DNA of 64,000 nt from Amantichitinum ursilacus (GTDB lineage: Bacteria > Pseudomonadota > Gammaproteobacteria > Burkholderiales > Chitinibacteraceae): positions 186,001 to 250,000 of the forward strand of contig NZ_LAQT01000001.1 of assembly GCF_001294205.1 (NCBI RefSeq). The letters are read 5' to 3'. Below are positions 8,550 to 17,842 of this stretch, in pieces. A program made the translations under genes and the position numbers. Positions within the stretch are counted from its first letter, which is position 1. Each line of letters starts with the position of its first letter. The notes below the pieces were generated by a model. That model was not told the origin of the DNA. It saw only the letters and a program-made list of their open reading frames with translations, and did no database searches.

Positions 8550-9212
8550 ATGCGAGTTCTGGTAGTCGAAGATGATCGAATGATTGGCGAAGCCGTGGTG
8601 CAGGCGCTGAAAGATGCGGCCTATGCCACGGATTGGGTACGTGATGGCGAATCTGCCATGCAGGCCCTGCAAGCCAGTTGCTATGAAGTGTTGTTGCTGG
8701 ATCTGGGCTTGCCCGGCCGCGATGGCCTGCAGGTGCTTGGCTGGTTGCGCCAGCGCGGCGATGCGGTGGGCGTGTTGATTGTCAGCGCGCGCGATGCCGT
8801 GGAAGACCGGATTGCCGGGCTGGATGCCGGGGCCGACGACTACATTCTCAAGCCGTTTGAAGTGGGCGAATTGCTGGCGCGTATGCGGGCGGTGGCGCGG
8901 CGGCAAAGCGGGGCGGGCACGCCCACGCTGAGCAACGGCGCGCTGGTGCTCGATTTGTCGACGCGCGAAGCCACCTATGCCGAGCGCACGTGTCGCCTCT
9001 CCGCGCGCGAATTCTCGTTGCTGCAAGCGTTGTTGATCCGCCCGGGCGCCATCCTGTCGCGCCAGCAACTGGAAGACCGCATTTACGGCTGGAACGAAGA
9101 AGTCGAAAGCAATGTGGTCGAATTTGTCATCCATAGTCTGCGCAAAAAGCTGGGCAGTGACGTCATCAAAAACGTGCGCGGCCTGGGTTGGATGGTGGAC
9201 AAGAACTCGTGA
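8550..9212 (+). CDS. OmpR-family response regulator (QseB-like)
   Basis: A 220-residue transcription regulator. The receiver domain (1-115) has acidic residues at ED(8,9), the phospho-acceptor Asp51 in LLLDLGLPG, and the conserved Lys in the LKPF segment. A winged-helix DNA-binding domain occupies about 125-220, with the motif VVEFVIHSLRKKLG. An upstream in-frame ATG at 8526 lacks a ribosome site; GAGAAAA supports the ATG at 8550. The stop codon overlaps the start of the kinase gene, so the two are translated together. Confidence 0.92.
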   Translation: MRVLVVEDDRMIGEAVVQALKDAAYATDWVRDGESAMQALQASCYEVLLLDLGLPGRDGLQVLGWLRQRGDAVGVLIVSARDAVEDRIAGLDAGADDYILKPFEVGELLARMRAVARRQSGAGTPTLSNGALVLDLSTREATYAERTCRLSAREFSLLQALLIRPGAILSRQQLEDRIYGWNEEVESNVVEFVIHSLRKKLGSDVIKNVRGLGWMVDKNS

Positions 9213-10504
9213 AAAACTCGCTGCAATATCGCCTGTCGCTGTGGATGGCGACGTTTACCGTGCTGTTTGCGTTGGTGGCGACGCTGGTGTCGTATGTCTC
9301 GCTGTATATCGAAGCGTCGCAAACCCAGGATGACCAGCTGCGCCAGATCTCCTTGCTGGCGATGCGCTACCACCTGCCAACCGTGGATGAGACCGACCTC
9401 AGCGGCCGCGGCGCGGAGGATTCCGAATCCAATGTAGTCATCCAGCATGAAGGCGAAACCGCCGCTGCCGACGAGCTGATCAAGCCGCTATCCGACGGCA
9501 TGCAGACTGCGCATTGGCATGGCAAACACTGGCGCGTGTATATCGAAAGCGGCCCGGATGGCAAACGGCTGGCCGTGGCACAACAAACCATGGTGCGCGA
9601 CGAAATCGCCCGCTTTGGCAGCATGCGCGGGCTGGTCACGCTGGTGTTGATGCTGCCTTTGCTGGTGGGCATGGTGGTGCTGATTATCCGGCGCACGCTG
9701 GAGCCGATCCGCCAGTCCACCGACCAGCTGGATCAGCGCGATGACGGCAATTTGCAGCCGCTGGACGAGGCCGGCATGGTGACCGAGATCCGGCCGTTTG
9801 TAGGTTCGATCAACCGCTTGATGGAGCGGCTGGCGGCGGCCTTGCAGCAGCAACGCCTGTTTATTGCCGATGCCGCCCACGAATTGCGTTCGCCGATTAC
9901 CGCGCTGACGGTACAGGCGGAAAACCTGGCCCATAGCCAGCTCGCGCCTGAAAGCGCGGGTCGCCTGACGACATTGCAAGCGGGTCTACAACGCACGCGC
10001 TTGCTGCTGGAACAACTGCTGGGGCTGGCGCGGCTGCAATCGGCAGCCGTGGGCGCAACGGGCCCGGTGTCGCTGGATGGCGCGGCGCGGCATACGGTAG
10101 AAGACATCATGGCGGCGGCGTTGGCGCGCCATGTCGATCTGGGGTTCGGGCGGCTGGAAGCGGTGTCGATCAACGCCATTGAGGTTGATGTGCGCACGCT
10201 CTGCCGTAATGCCATCGACAACGCCGTGCGCTACGCCCCGGATGGCGGCGTGGTGACGGTGTCCATCTACCGGGACGAAGCGGGTGCGGCGGTGTTCGAA
10301 GTCGAAGACAACGGCCCCGGCATCGCGCCAGAACATCTGCAACGCATCTTCGATCCGTTTTATCGCGTGCCGGGCAATGACGCCACTGGCAGCGGCCTGG
10401 GTTTGACCATCGTGCGCAATATCGCCACGCGCTACGGCGGCCAGATCAGCCTGGGGCCCGCGCCCAGCGGCGGTTTGTTGTTCCGCTTTAGCCAGCCTGC
10501 TTGA
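9209..10504 (+). CDS. Sensor histidine kinase (QseC-like)
   Basis: A 431-residue membrane kinase that should phosphorylate the regulator encoded just before it. Two transmembrane helices (about 10-33 and 140-165) bracket a periplasmic region of about 105 residues. The dimerisation domain has His224 in DAAHELRSP. The ATP-binding domain has the N box (RNAIDNAVRYAPDGG), DNGPG and GSGLGL. The GTG start overlaps the previous stop (GTGA), which is why the longer in-frame ATG is rejected. The signal sensed is unknown; the next gene carries a sugar-binding domain, which hints at sugar sensing but proves nothing. Confidence 0.9.
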   Translation: MKNSLQYRLSLWMATFTVLFALVATLVSYVSLYIEASQTQDDQLRQISLLAMRYHLPTVDETDLSGRGAEDSESNVVIQHEGETAAADELIKPLSDGMQTAHWHGKHWRVYIESGPDGKRLAVAQQTMVRDEIARFGSMRGLVTLVLMLPLLVGMVVLIIRRTLEPIRQSTDQLDQRDDGNLQPLDEAGMVTEIRPFVGSINRLMERLAAALQQQRLFIADAAHELRSPITALTVQAENLAHSQLAPESAGRLTTLQAGLQRTRLLLEQLLGLARLQSAAVGATGPVSLDGAARHTVEDIMAAALARHVDLGFGRLEAVSINAIEVDVRTLCRNAIDNAVRYAPDGGVVTVSIYRDEAGAAVFEVEDNGPGIAPEHLQRIFDPFYRVPGNDATGSGLGLTIVRNIATRYGGQISLGPAPSGGLLFRFSQPA

Positions 10505-10597
10505 CCTCGCCATCAGCCGCCGCCAGCCGGCGCTAGCGCTATAAGGTGCGGCCCTGGTGTGTATGCAATGCATCAGTGCGCTGCATGGTTCGGACGA

Positions 10598-10627
10598 AAA
10601 TGTAGTCGCTCCCCTAGAATTACATTT
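10598..10627. promoter_or_regulatory. Inverted repeat upstream of the chemoreceptor-sugar-binding fusion
   Basis: AAATGTAGT and ATTACATTT form a 9-base inverted repeat with one mismatch, spaced by 12 bases, ending 63 bases before the start codon. It may be a repressor or activator site. No matching regulator is identified. Confidence 0.3.
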
Positions 10628-10690
10628 CAGCGATGCGGATGACATCGCATTAAAACGCGAACACGACTTGCGGGTTTAGGGGAGTTGCCG

Positions 10691-13018
10691 ATGTTGCATT
10701 CAATGCGGGGACGGTTGCTGGCGCTGGTGGCGGGCAGCAGCGGGGTGGCGTGCGTGGTCGGCGCGTCGATCAGCCAGGGCGGCATGCCCAGCGCCGGTGG
10801 TGTTGCCACGGCATTGATGCTAGCGGCGGCGATAACCGCCGTGGTGGCGCTGGCGGCAGGCTGGATCATGCAGCCGCTGCGCCGCATCGAATCCACCTTG
10901 CATCAATTGGGCAATGGCTCGGCCGATCTGTCGATCCGCTTTGCCGAAACCGGCGACACCGCCGCGCTGGCCGCGCCGCTTAATCGCTTTATTGGTGGCC
11001 AGCAATCGCTATTGCGCGAAGTGCAGCGCGAAATGGAAGCGCTGGCGCTCAGCCTGCACGAGCTGACCGCCGTCACCGCGCAAATCTCCGCCGATACCCG
11101 CCAGCAATCCGACCACGCCGCTGCCTCAGCCGCCACGGTGGAGCAAATCACCGAGAGCATCTCGCGTATTGCCGATAGCGCGCGCGATGTGGACGAAGTG
11201 GTGGCGGAAACGCAAAGCATGTCGGGCCAGAGCGCGCATGCGGTGCAAAGCGTATCGGATGAGGTCGAGCGCGTGGCCAGCGCCATGAGCGGCCTCGGCG
11301 GCACCATGAGCAATCTGAACACCAGCGCCAACGAAATCAGCGGCATTGTCGGCGTAATCAAAGACATCGCCGGCCAGACCAACTTGCTGGCGCTGAATGC
11401 CGCAATTGAAGCCGCGCGCGCCGGAGAGCAAGGGCGTGGTTTCGCCGTCGTTGCCGACGAAGTGCGCAAGCTGGCCGAACGCACGCAAGCGGCTACCGTC
11501 GATATCGCGCGCCGGATTGAATCGGTCAATACCGAAACCCACGCCGCCACCGACGATATGAGCCGTACCTCGGCCGGCGTGGCGCAATCGGTCGAGCGCG
11601 CCGGGGAAGCCCGCGCGCATATGTTGGAAATTGCCGAGCGCATGAATGGCGTAGCGCAGGTGGTGCGCCAGATTGCGCATGCCACGCAGGAACAATCGTC
11701 CGCCACGGAGACCATGGCGCGCGCCGCCGGCCATATCAGCGATATGACGCAAGCCACCGACTCGGCGCTAACGCAAGCCACGCAAACGCTCAAGACCGTG
11801 GACGAGCGCGCCAAAGTGTTGCTGCAGGCGGTGGGCAAGTTCCAGCTGGCTGATATCGAGGTACTGCATTGGTGGCTGTCGCGTAGCGAAGCGCGTGCGG
11901 TGTTTGAACTAAAAACGCGGCTGAATCAGCGCGGCCATCACTGGATGGACACGCCCGCAGGCAACGGCGACCCGATGGCGGCACTGAATGCGCGCGTGCA
12001 AGCGGGTAAAGCGCCCACCGCCGCTGCCAACCGCATTATCAATATCGGCAAATGGTCGCAGGCAGGCGTGCTGGCTGATCTGAATGAGCCGGCGCGCAGC
12101 GGCGGCTGGTCGAAACTGCTGCCTGCGGTCTTTGACAAAATGATCCAGGTGGATGGCCGCTATGTGGCCATTCCGCTGGGCGTGGCGCGCGTCAATACCG
12201 TGTGGGTGAATACCCGGCTGATCCAGAAAGTGGGTGGTAGCCAGCCGCGCAGCTGGCCGGAGTTCCTGGCGCTGTGTGACAAGTTGCACAACGCCGGCAT
12301 CACGCCGCTGGCGCTGGGTGAACAGGATTGGCAAATCGCCTCCTTGCTGGAAACCCTCCAGGCCGCGCAGGGCGCTGATTTTTATCGCGCGTGTTTTGTG
12401 GATCGTGATGCCGCTGCGCTGGGCGGCGGCAAGATGGTGGAAGCGTTTGAGCTGTTCCGCAAACTCAAGCCGTATTGCACCGAAGACAAAGCGGGCCGCG
12501 ACTGGAATCTGGCCACCGGCGACGTGCTGAACGGCCGCGCTGCGATGCAGATCATGGGCGACTGGGCCAAGCCCGAATTTATCCAGGCGGGCAAACACCA
12601 GGGCAGCGATTACATCGGCTGGCCCGCGCCCAGCCCACGCGGCGAGTTCTCGTTTGCCGCTGACGCGCTGATCATGTTCCGCCAGCAAGATCCGGCCAAA
12701 CAGGCGGCGCAGCGCGATCTGGTCGAGCTGGTAATGAGCCAGGAAGGGCAGGAGGCGTTTAACCTGTTCAAGGGCAATATCCCGGCACGCAGCGACGTGC
12801 CGCTGGGTAAGTTCGACGGCTATTCACGCCAGGCTGCGCAGGATTTTGCGCAGGCAGCCAGCGGCAATGTACTGGTGCCGTCGTGGGCGCACAGCCAGTG
12901 CCTGGCGGAAGCGGCGCGCGAAGCATGCATGAAAGTGGCGCGGGAGTTCTGGCGCTCACCGGCAATGAGCGCGGCCGAGGCCGCACGCCAATTCGCCAGC
13001 GCCGCGCGGCAGCAATAA
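10691..13018 (+). CDS. Chemoreceptor signalling domain fused to a GtsA-like sugar-binding domain
   Basis: A 775-residue protein with an unusual order of parts. Two helices (about 9-27 and 38-60) are joined by a loop of only about ten residues, so there is no periplasmic sensor. A HAMP-like stretch and a complete methyl-accepting signalling domain follow. Its tip ([20 protein letters not shown] and [15 protein letters not shown]) lies at about 228-267. From about 391 to the end is a full-length family-1 solute-binding domain like the glucose-binding GtsA group: it begins VLHWW, and later has [24 protein letters not shown] and MQIMGDWAK. It has no signal peptide of its own. By simple topology the sugar-binding part sits in the cytoplasm. 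GGGGAG six bases before ATG fixes the start. It follows the two-component pair after 186 bases. Confidence 0.88.
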   Translation: MLHSMRGRLLALVAGSSGVACVVGASISQGGMPSAGGVATALMLAAAITAVVALAAGWIMQPLRRIESTLHQLGNGSADLSIRFAETGDTAALAAPLNRFIGGQQSLLREVQREMEALALSLHELTAVTAQISADTRQQSDHAAASAATVEQITESISRIADSARDVDEVVAETQSMSGQSAHAVQSVSDEVERVASAMSGLGGTMSNLNTSANEISGIVGVIKDIAGQTNLLALNAAIEAARAGEQGRGFAVVADEVRKLAERTQAATVDIARRIESVNTETHAATDDMSRTSAGVAQSVERAGEARAHMLEIAERMNGVAQVVRQIAHATQEQSSATETMARAAGHISDMTQATDSALTQATQTLKTVDERAKVLLQAVGKFQLADIEVLHWWLSRSEARAVFELKTRLNQRGHHWMDTPAGNGDPMAALNARVQAGKAPTAAANRIINIGKWSQAGVLADLNEPARSGGWSKLLPAVFDKMIQVDGRYVAIPLGVARVNTVWVNTRLIQKVGGSQPRSWPEFLALCDKLHNAGITPLALGEQDWQIASLLETLQAAQGADFYRACFVDRDAAALGGGKMVEAFELFRKLKPYCTEDKAGRDWNLATGDVLNGRAAMQIMGDWAKPEFIQAGKHQGSDYIGWPAPSPRGEFSFAADALIMFRQQDPAKQAAQRDLVELVMSQEGQEAFNLFKGNIPARSDVPLGKFDGYSRQAAQDFAQAASGNVLVPSWAHSQCLAEAAREACMKVAREFWRSPAMSAAEAARQFASAARQQ

Positions 13019-13028
13019 CCACTGAAGC

Positions 13029-13253
13029 ATAGGGTGGGTCTAGACCCACCAAGCAAAGCCAGCGAGAAGAACTACATCATTGATGTTTTTGGCGCTTTCC
13101 CTTGGGTTAGCCCCACGCCCAAAGCCAGCGAGAAGAACTAAATTATTGATTTATTTGGTTTTTCCCTGCTTTGGCGGCGCGCTGAAAACCAGCGGGAAGA
13201 TCTACCGCATCAATCTTCTCTTGGGCTTTGAAGGGTGGGTCTTGACCCACCCT
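13029..13253. repeat. Composite palindromic repeat cluster
   Basis: It starts with ATAGGGTGGGTCTAGACCC at 13029 and ends with AGGGTGGGTCTTGACCCACC at 13232, both near-perfect palindromes. Between them AAAGCCAGCGAGAAGAACTA occurs at 13055 and 13121, with a third, weaker copy at about 13186. The end touches the stop codon of the uracil-DNA glycosylase gene. Other members of the family lie at about 15.4, 27.7 and 32.7-33.2 kb. Confidence 0.8.
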
Positions 13254-14142
13254 ACGACAGCGTTGCTTTTAGCAGTAGCAGGTCGCGCCAGGCTTTGGCT
13301 TTGTCGGGCAGGTTGCGCAGCAGGTAGGCCGGGTGGTAGCTGACCACCACCGGGATGCCCTGGTACTGGTGCACCTTGCCGCGCAACGCGCTTACCGGGG
13401 CGTCGGTGTTCAGCAGCATCTGGATGGCGAAGCGGCCCACGGCAAAGATCACCTTGGGCTGCACCAGCGCCACCTGGCGTTGCAGAAAGGGCGCGCATTG
13501 CGCCACTTCGTCCACTTGCGGATTGCGGTTGCCGGGCGGGCGGCACTTCAGCACATTGGCGATATACACGCGTTCGCCGCGCGCCTCGCCGATGGCTTTA
13601 AGCATATTGTCGAGCAGCTTGCCCGCCGCCCCCACAAACGGTTCACCGCGCAGATCCTCTTCCTGGCCCGGCGCTTCGCCGATCACCATGATGTGGGCCT
13701 GCGGATTGCCCACGCCCGGCACCACTTGCGTGCGGCTGGCGCTTAAACCGCAGGCCACACAGCCCTGCATGGTGGCTTGCAAGGTCGCCCAATCCATCTG
13801 CGCGATTTCCAGCGCGCGGGTATCGGGGGCGATGACTTCCGCGTCGGGGCGCTCGGCGCGCGTTTCCACCACCGGCACGATGGGCGCTTTGCGGGCCGGT
13901 TTTTCCACCGCTTCCAGCGCGGGGATAGCATGCGTGGCAATCACCGGCGCGGTATCGGCTGCAGGCACGTGCACGGCCGGATGCGGCGCATGTGCGACGG
14001 GCGCAGGGGCGGGCGCGCTGACCGGGCCGTCGGTTAACGGCGCAGGCACAAAATCGGTGGCGGACAGCGACAACCAGTGCGCGCGTTCCAGCCACAACGG
14101 CCCCAGGCCTAATTCATCAAGAATCTGCTCGCGCCGGCTCAT
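13252..14142 (-). CDS. Uracil-DNA glycosylase, family 4 (iron-sulfur type)
   Basis: A 296-residue DNA repair enzyme that removes uracil from DNA. The C-terminal 190 residues form the family-4 domain: CVAC at its start, GEAPGQEED (motif A), a second cysteine pair (LKCRPPGNR and AQCAPF) completing a 4Fe-4S site, and SYHPAYLLR (motif B, with the conserved His). The first 100 residues are a variable Pro/Ala-rich extension common in proteobacterial members. The gene overlaps rimI by 4 bases and forms an operon tsaB-rimI-udg. Confidence 0.9.
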   Translation of the reverse strand: MSRREQILDELGLGPLWLERAHWLSLSATDFVPAPLTDGPVSAPAPAPVAHAPHPAVHVPAADTAPVIATHAIPALEAVEKPARKAPIVPVVETRAERPDAEVIAPDTRALEIAQMDWATLQATMQGCVACGLSASRTQVVPGVGNPQAHIMVIGEAPGQEEDLRGEPFVGAAGKLLDNMLKAIGEARGERVYIANVLKCRPPGNRNPQVDEVAQCAPFLQRQVALVQPKVIFAVGRFAIQMLLNTDAPVSALRGKVHQYQGIPVVVSYHPAYLLRNLPDKAKAWRDLLLLKATLS

Positions 14143-14609
14143 GGCTCGGTTCCATTGCTGGGTGCGTGCAGCGTAAAGGCGTAGTTGACGGCATCTTCTC
14201 GGCCGCCGTCCGCGCCGGGATAGTAGTCTTTGCGCAAGCCAATGCGCAGACCGCCGGCCTTGGCATACAGCGCTTGCGCCGCGGCATTGCCCGCGCGCAC
14301 TTCCAGAAACAATTTGGCCACGTCGCGGCTGCGCAAGGCATTGATGACGGCGCTCAGCAATTGCGTGCCCAGGCCTTGGCGCTGCAGCGCGGGGTCGACC
14401 GCAATCAACAGCAATTCAGCTTCGTCCAGCACGGTGTTGGTCACGGCAAAACCAGCCAGCGCGCCATCACGGTCCAGCGCAATGCAGTCGTGTGCTTCCA
14501 GCGCTTGCTGCCATTGCGCGTGGCTCCAGGGATGCGGATTGGTGGCGTTGTCCAGCGCCAATACCGCGTGGATATCCGAGCCCAGCAAGGCGCGCAGTTT
14601 TACCGTCAT
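14139..14609 (-). CDS. rimI: Ribosomal protein S18-alanine N-acetyltransferase
   Basis: A 156-residue GNAT acetyltransferase that acetylates the N-terminal alanine of ribosomal protein S18. The acetyl-CoA loop is visible as VDPALQRQGLGTQLL at about 85-99, and family features such as HPWSHAQWQ near the N-terminus fit RimI. It overlaps tsaB and the glycosylase gene by 4 bases each (ATGA), so the three are translationally coupled. Linkage of tsaB and rimI is common in proteobacteria and supports the call. Confidence 0.9.
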   Translation of the reverse strand: MTVKLRALLGSDIHAVLALDNATNPHPWSHAQWQQALEAHDCIALDRDGALAGFAVTNTVLDEAELLLIAVDPALQRQGLGTQLLSAVINALRSRDVAKLFLEVRAGNAAAQALYAKAGGLRIGLRKDYYPGADGGREDAVNYAFTLHAPSNGTEP

Positions 14610-15289
14610 TTGGCTACTCGCTCGTGGGTTTTAAGCGCCACCTTGTCGCGCAGATAGAGCAAGGTAGCCTGATCCGCTGGCATGCCCTGGCCCGCCTCAA
14701 AGCGCGGCAAAGCCAGCGCCAGAATATTGCGCGCATGCGGATAGGCATCGGACATCGTGTCGGTCAGTTGCGCGCCCAGACGTTGCCGCAGCGTGTCGGC
14801 ATAGGCGGCAAAACCACTGCCCAGGCCCATCCAGCCGCTTTGCTCGGGCACGGGGATGGCATCGGGGTTGAGCACATCGGCGGCGAAGATTTCGCGCCAT
14901 TGCTCGCCTTCGCGCTGATACGCCGCGGTGTAGACCTGGTTCATGCGCGCATCAATGCAGATATAAGCCAGATCGCTGGGGCATTGCTGCGCCAGCGCTT
15001 CCAGCGTCGACACCCCCACCACCGGAATATCGAGCCCGAACGCCAGTCCCTGCGCAATGCCACAGCCGATGCGCAAACCGGTAAACGAACCGGGGCCCAT
15101 GGCAAAGGCCACGCCCGCCAGTTCGGCGCGCGTTACGCCGGCCTGGACCAGCAGTTGTTCGAGGGCAGGCAGCGTCAGTTCGGCGTGCTTCTGGCCAACA
15201 TGCTCGGCGTGCAGAAACAAGCCTTCCGGCGTGTGCAACGCCAGCGACAGATGTTCGGTGGAGGTTTCAAGAGCGAGGTAGCTGGGCAT
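14606..15289 (-). CDS. tsaB: tRNA N6-threonylcarbamoyladenosine biosynthesis protein TsaB
   Basis: A 227-residue ASKHA-fold protein that helps TsaD, TsaE and TsaC make t6A37 in ANN-decoding tRNAs. Visible hallmarks are YLALETSTEHLSLAL at the N-terminus, KHAELTLPALEQLL, and GPGSFTGLRIG at about 70-80. Length matches E. coli TsaB (231). The frame is open 108 codons upstream through a repeat-containing intergenic stretch; the start MPSYLAL is chosen by homology to the family N-terminus, since the ribosome site is weak. Confidence 0.92.
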   Translation of the reverse strand: MPSYLALETSTEHLSLALHTPEGLFLHAEHVGQKHAELTLPALEQLLVQAGVTRAELAGVAFAMGPGSFTGLRIGCGIAQGLAFGLDIPVVGVSTLEALAQQCPSDLAYICIDARMNQVYTAAYQREGEQWREIFAADVLNPDAIPVPEQSGWMGLGSGFAAYADTLRQRLGAQLTDTMSDAYPHARNILALALPRFEAGQGMPADQATLLYLRDKVALKTHERVAK

Positions 15290-15367
15290 GGGGCGGGGGC
15301 TTTGATCGTGAGCCCGGATTTTAACAGGTGTCGCCGCCCCGCGCGCTAGCGCATGGCGGCGCATCCT

Positions 15368-15402
15368 GATGTGGGACTGGGCGTCCCCGTCGAGACCCAC
15401 CA
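15368..15402. repeat. Single copy of the composite palindromic repeat
   Basis: GATGTGGGACTGGGCGTCCC followed by CGTCGAGACCCACC matches the longer repeat variant found at 32682 and 32968, and is also followed by CCAAAGCCAT. It lies in the gap between tsaB and the phospholipase gene. Confidence 0.7.
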
Positions 15403-15545
15403 TCCAAAGCCATACCCAGATGCTGCGATATGCGCGTCTGGCCTGGATTTGGGTGGGTTCGCCCCCGCCCGCCAGCATAGCTACCCGCCGCGATACAGCA
15501 TACGGCCTTGATTGATGGGCCCAGACGCGGACGCCAAACCCCTCA

Positions 15546-17540
15546 TCAGCCCGTAAACGGCATTTCGGTCTTGCTTTCCACACCCTCGATATGGCCTGCA
15601 AATTCGCGCGCAAACAGGCTGTCGCCGCTCAGCGTGATCACATAGTCATACCAGTCACTGTTGGTAGGAAAGCTGCCGCCGATGGTTAGCCCGGCTGGCA
15701 CAGTCACCGTCCAGACGCGGCCGCCGCTGCCGTCGGCGGGCGCATTGCGGCGCTTGACGGTAAACACGGCGGGTGTGGTGGTCGACGCATTCACAAACGA
15801 CAGCGCAATCGGCGCACCGGCCGCGCCCAGCGTAATGGTCACTTCGGGCTCGGGCTGGTTCTGCCACGCGGTGGCGCTGATATTGCCGGCAAAGCGACGG
15901 TAGAAGCGGTTAGGGCCATACAGGCTGATGTCGTATTTGCCGCCGCCATAGGTGTTAACGCTGAAATAATCCTTGGCCTGCACGCCATCGCCAGTCACCT
16001 GATACCGCCAGGGCCCATCGGTGCGATAGGCGTTCACGTACGCCGTCATCATCACGTCTTTCGGGCCCTGGTTGGTCATATACACCCAGTAACGGCCGGT
16101 GGAACGTTCCGCGCCGCCCCAGCCATTCAGCTGATACGGTTGTACGCGGGTCGGGCGCGGTCCGGTTTCCTGGGTTGGCGCGGTCGTGGTGGCGATGGGT
16201 TTGGCGGCGGGCAGGTTTTTGCATTCCGTCGCGGCGGCCGCAGCCAGCGCGGCGGTGTCGGGCAGCGTGGGGAAGGCGTAGTCGCCCGCGTTAAAGTTGA
16301 ATGCGCTGGTCAGATCGCCGCACACCTTGCGCCGCCACGCGCTGATATTGGGTTCCTGCACGCCGGTCCAGGCTTCCAGAAAGCGCAGCGTGGAGGTGTG
16401 ATCGAACACTTCGCTGGCCACATAACCGCCCTTGGACCACGGCGAAATCGCCAGCGCCGGAATGCGTCCGCCCAAGCCTATCGGCAAACCGTTAACAAAC
16501 TCATCGGCGGTGCCGCTGGGCGCCACCGGCGACATTGCATGATCAAAAAAGCCACCATTCTCGTCGTACACCAGAAAGAACACGGTTTTTTCCCACACCT
16601 TGGGGTTGGCGGCGAGTGCGGTTAGAAACTGGTTTACATAATTAGCGCCCGGATTGGGGCCATGGTCCGGGTGTTCGGATAGCGCTGTCGGGGCCAGAAT
16701 CCACGACACCGCGGGCAACGTGTCATTGGCCACATCGTTGGCAAATGCGGTGGCGGCGCGGCGTTGCATACCGTTGATATACAAGGGCGAAGTGGTCGCG
16801 GCATTCTTGAAATTGTTAAACCACGCCAACGCGTTGTCGTCGAAATTGTCGGTTTCCTGGTACACGCGCCAGCTGATGCCCGCGGCCTGCAGGCGCTCGG
16901 CGTAGGTGGTCCAGGTGTAGCCCTTTTCGCTGTTGTCGATGACCGGGCCGCCGTTCTTGCCTTGCGGATCGATGGTGCCCGTCATCAGGTACAAGCGATT
17001 GGGGTTGGTGGGGCCCATCACCGAATGAAAATAATGGTCACAGGTGGTGAAATTGTCGGCCAGCGCGTAATGCCACGGGATATCCGCGCGGTTGAAATAG
17101 CCCATCGACAAGCCGCCCTTGGCGCTATACCACTTGGTCAGCTTGCCGTTGTCCCAGGCGGTGTGGCCCGAGGTCCAGTCATGCGCCACATCGGCGGCGC
17201 ATTCGGCAGCGGTGGTTTTAAGGTTGTGATGAAACGGGCACTGAATCGTGCTGCCGCTCTTTTGATAAAACACATTGGCTACGCCATTGGCCGCGTTTTG
17301 CAGCAGCGGATGGTTGTCACCAAAGCCGGACACGCCATTCAGGCTGCCAAAGTAGCTATCAAACGAGCGATTCTCTTGCGAGAAAATGACCACATGCGCG
17401 ATCGAACCCAAAGTGCCGCTGCCCGCCGGGGCCGCCAGTACTTTTTGCAGGCCGGGCGGCAACATCGAGGTGGCCAACGCGGCACCCGCTGATTGCATAA
17501 AGCGGCGGCGGTTAAAAGGCGGCTTTTTGTGGTCATCCAT
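15546..17540 (-). CDS. Tat-exported phospholipase C (phosphocholine-specific type)
   Basis: A 664-residue secreted phosphoesterase expected to cut phosphatidylcholine or sphingomyelin head groups. The N-terminus has a twin-arginine signal (NRRRFMQSAG, residues about 10-19). The catalytic phosphoesterase domain covers about 40-430, with ENRSFDSYFG as active-site strand. Two C-terminal beta domains (DUF756 type) fill 460-660, including RPYQLNGWGG-like features of the family. Length matches Pseudomonas PlcN-type enzymes. The start is set by the Tat signal and a GGAGACGAG site; a further 71 upstream codons are open but carry no signal peptide. It may serve phosphate scavenging, like the GDPD lipoprotein at 26.3 kb. 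Confidence 0.9.
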   Translation of the reverse strand: MDDHKKPPFNRRRFMQSAGAALATSMLPPGLQKVLAAPAGSGTLGSIAHVVIFSQENRSFDSYFGSLNGVSGFGDNHPLLQNAANGVANVFYQKSGSTIQCPFHHNLKTTAAECAADVAHDWTSGHTAWDNGKLTKWYSAKGGLSMGYFNRADIPWHYALADNFTTCDHYFHSVMGPTNPNRLYLMTGTIDPQGKNGGPVIDNSEKGYTWTTYAERLQAAGISWRVYQETDNFDDNALAWFNNFKNAATTSPLYINGMQRRAATAFANDVANDTLPAVSWILAPTALSEHPDHGPNPGANYVNQFLTALAANPKVWEKTVFFLVYDENGGFFDHAMSPVAPSGTADEFVNGLPIGLGGRIPALAISPWSKGGYVASEVFDHTSTLRFLEAWTGVQEPNISAWRRKVCGDLTSAFNFNAGDYAFPTLPDTAALAAAAATECKNLPAAKPIATTTAPTQETGPRPTRVQPYQLNGWGGAERSTGRYWVYMTNQGPKDVMMTAYVNAYRTDGPWRYQVTGDGVQAKDYFSVNTYGGGKYDISLYGPNRFYRRFAGNISATAWQNQPEPEVTITLGAAGAPIALSFVNASTTTPAVFTVKRRNAPADGSGGRVWTVTVPAGLTIGGSFPTNSDWYDYVITLSGDSLFAREFAGHIEGVESKTEMPFTG

Positions 17541-17842
17541 GGTCTCGTCTCCGTCATCAGTTTGTCTGTATGTGCCAGGCCCGCAACGAGCCGACGCCAG
17601 CGCAAGGTAGGCAGCGCAGATTGCGGATTTGTTAAGCAAAAACAGCCGGAAACCGACACTGACCAGCTGGTTATGGGGGCGATGTGTTGCGCAAAGTATC
17701 GCGCCATCGCGTGCAGGCGCACGGACGTCTAGATGATCGTCAACGCGCCTCAAATATCAGCGCGCCAGCGGGGGCTGCCCGACGGGCGGCAGTGCCGGTA
17801 GACTGCGGCGTTGGCGCAAACAAACCCCGGGTGGAGTAATCG

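Noticed and set aside
10685-10691. TTG two codons before the ATG of the receptor-sugar-binding fusion
   Set aside because: The GGGGAG site is at ideal distance from the ATG, not the TTG.
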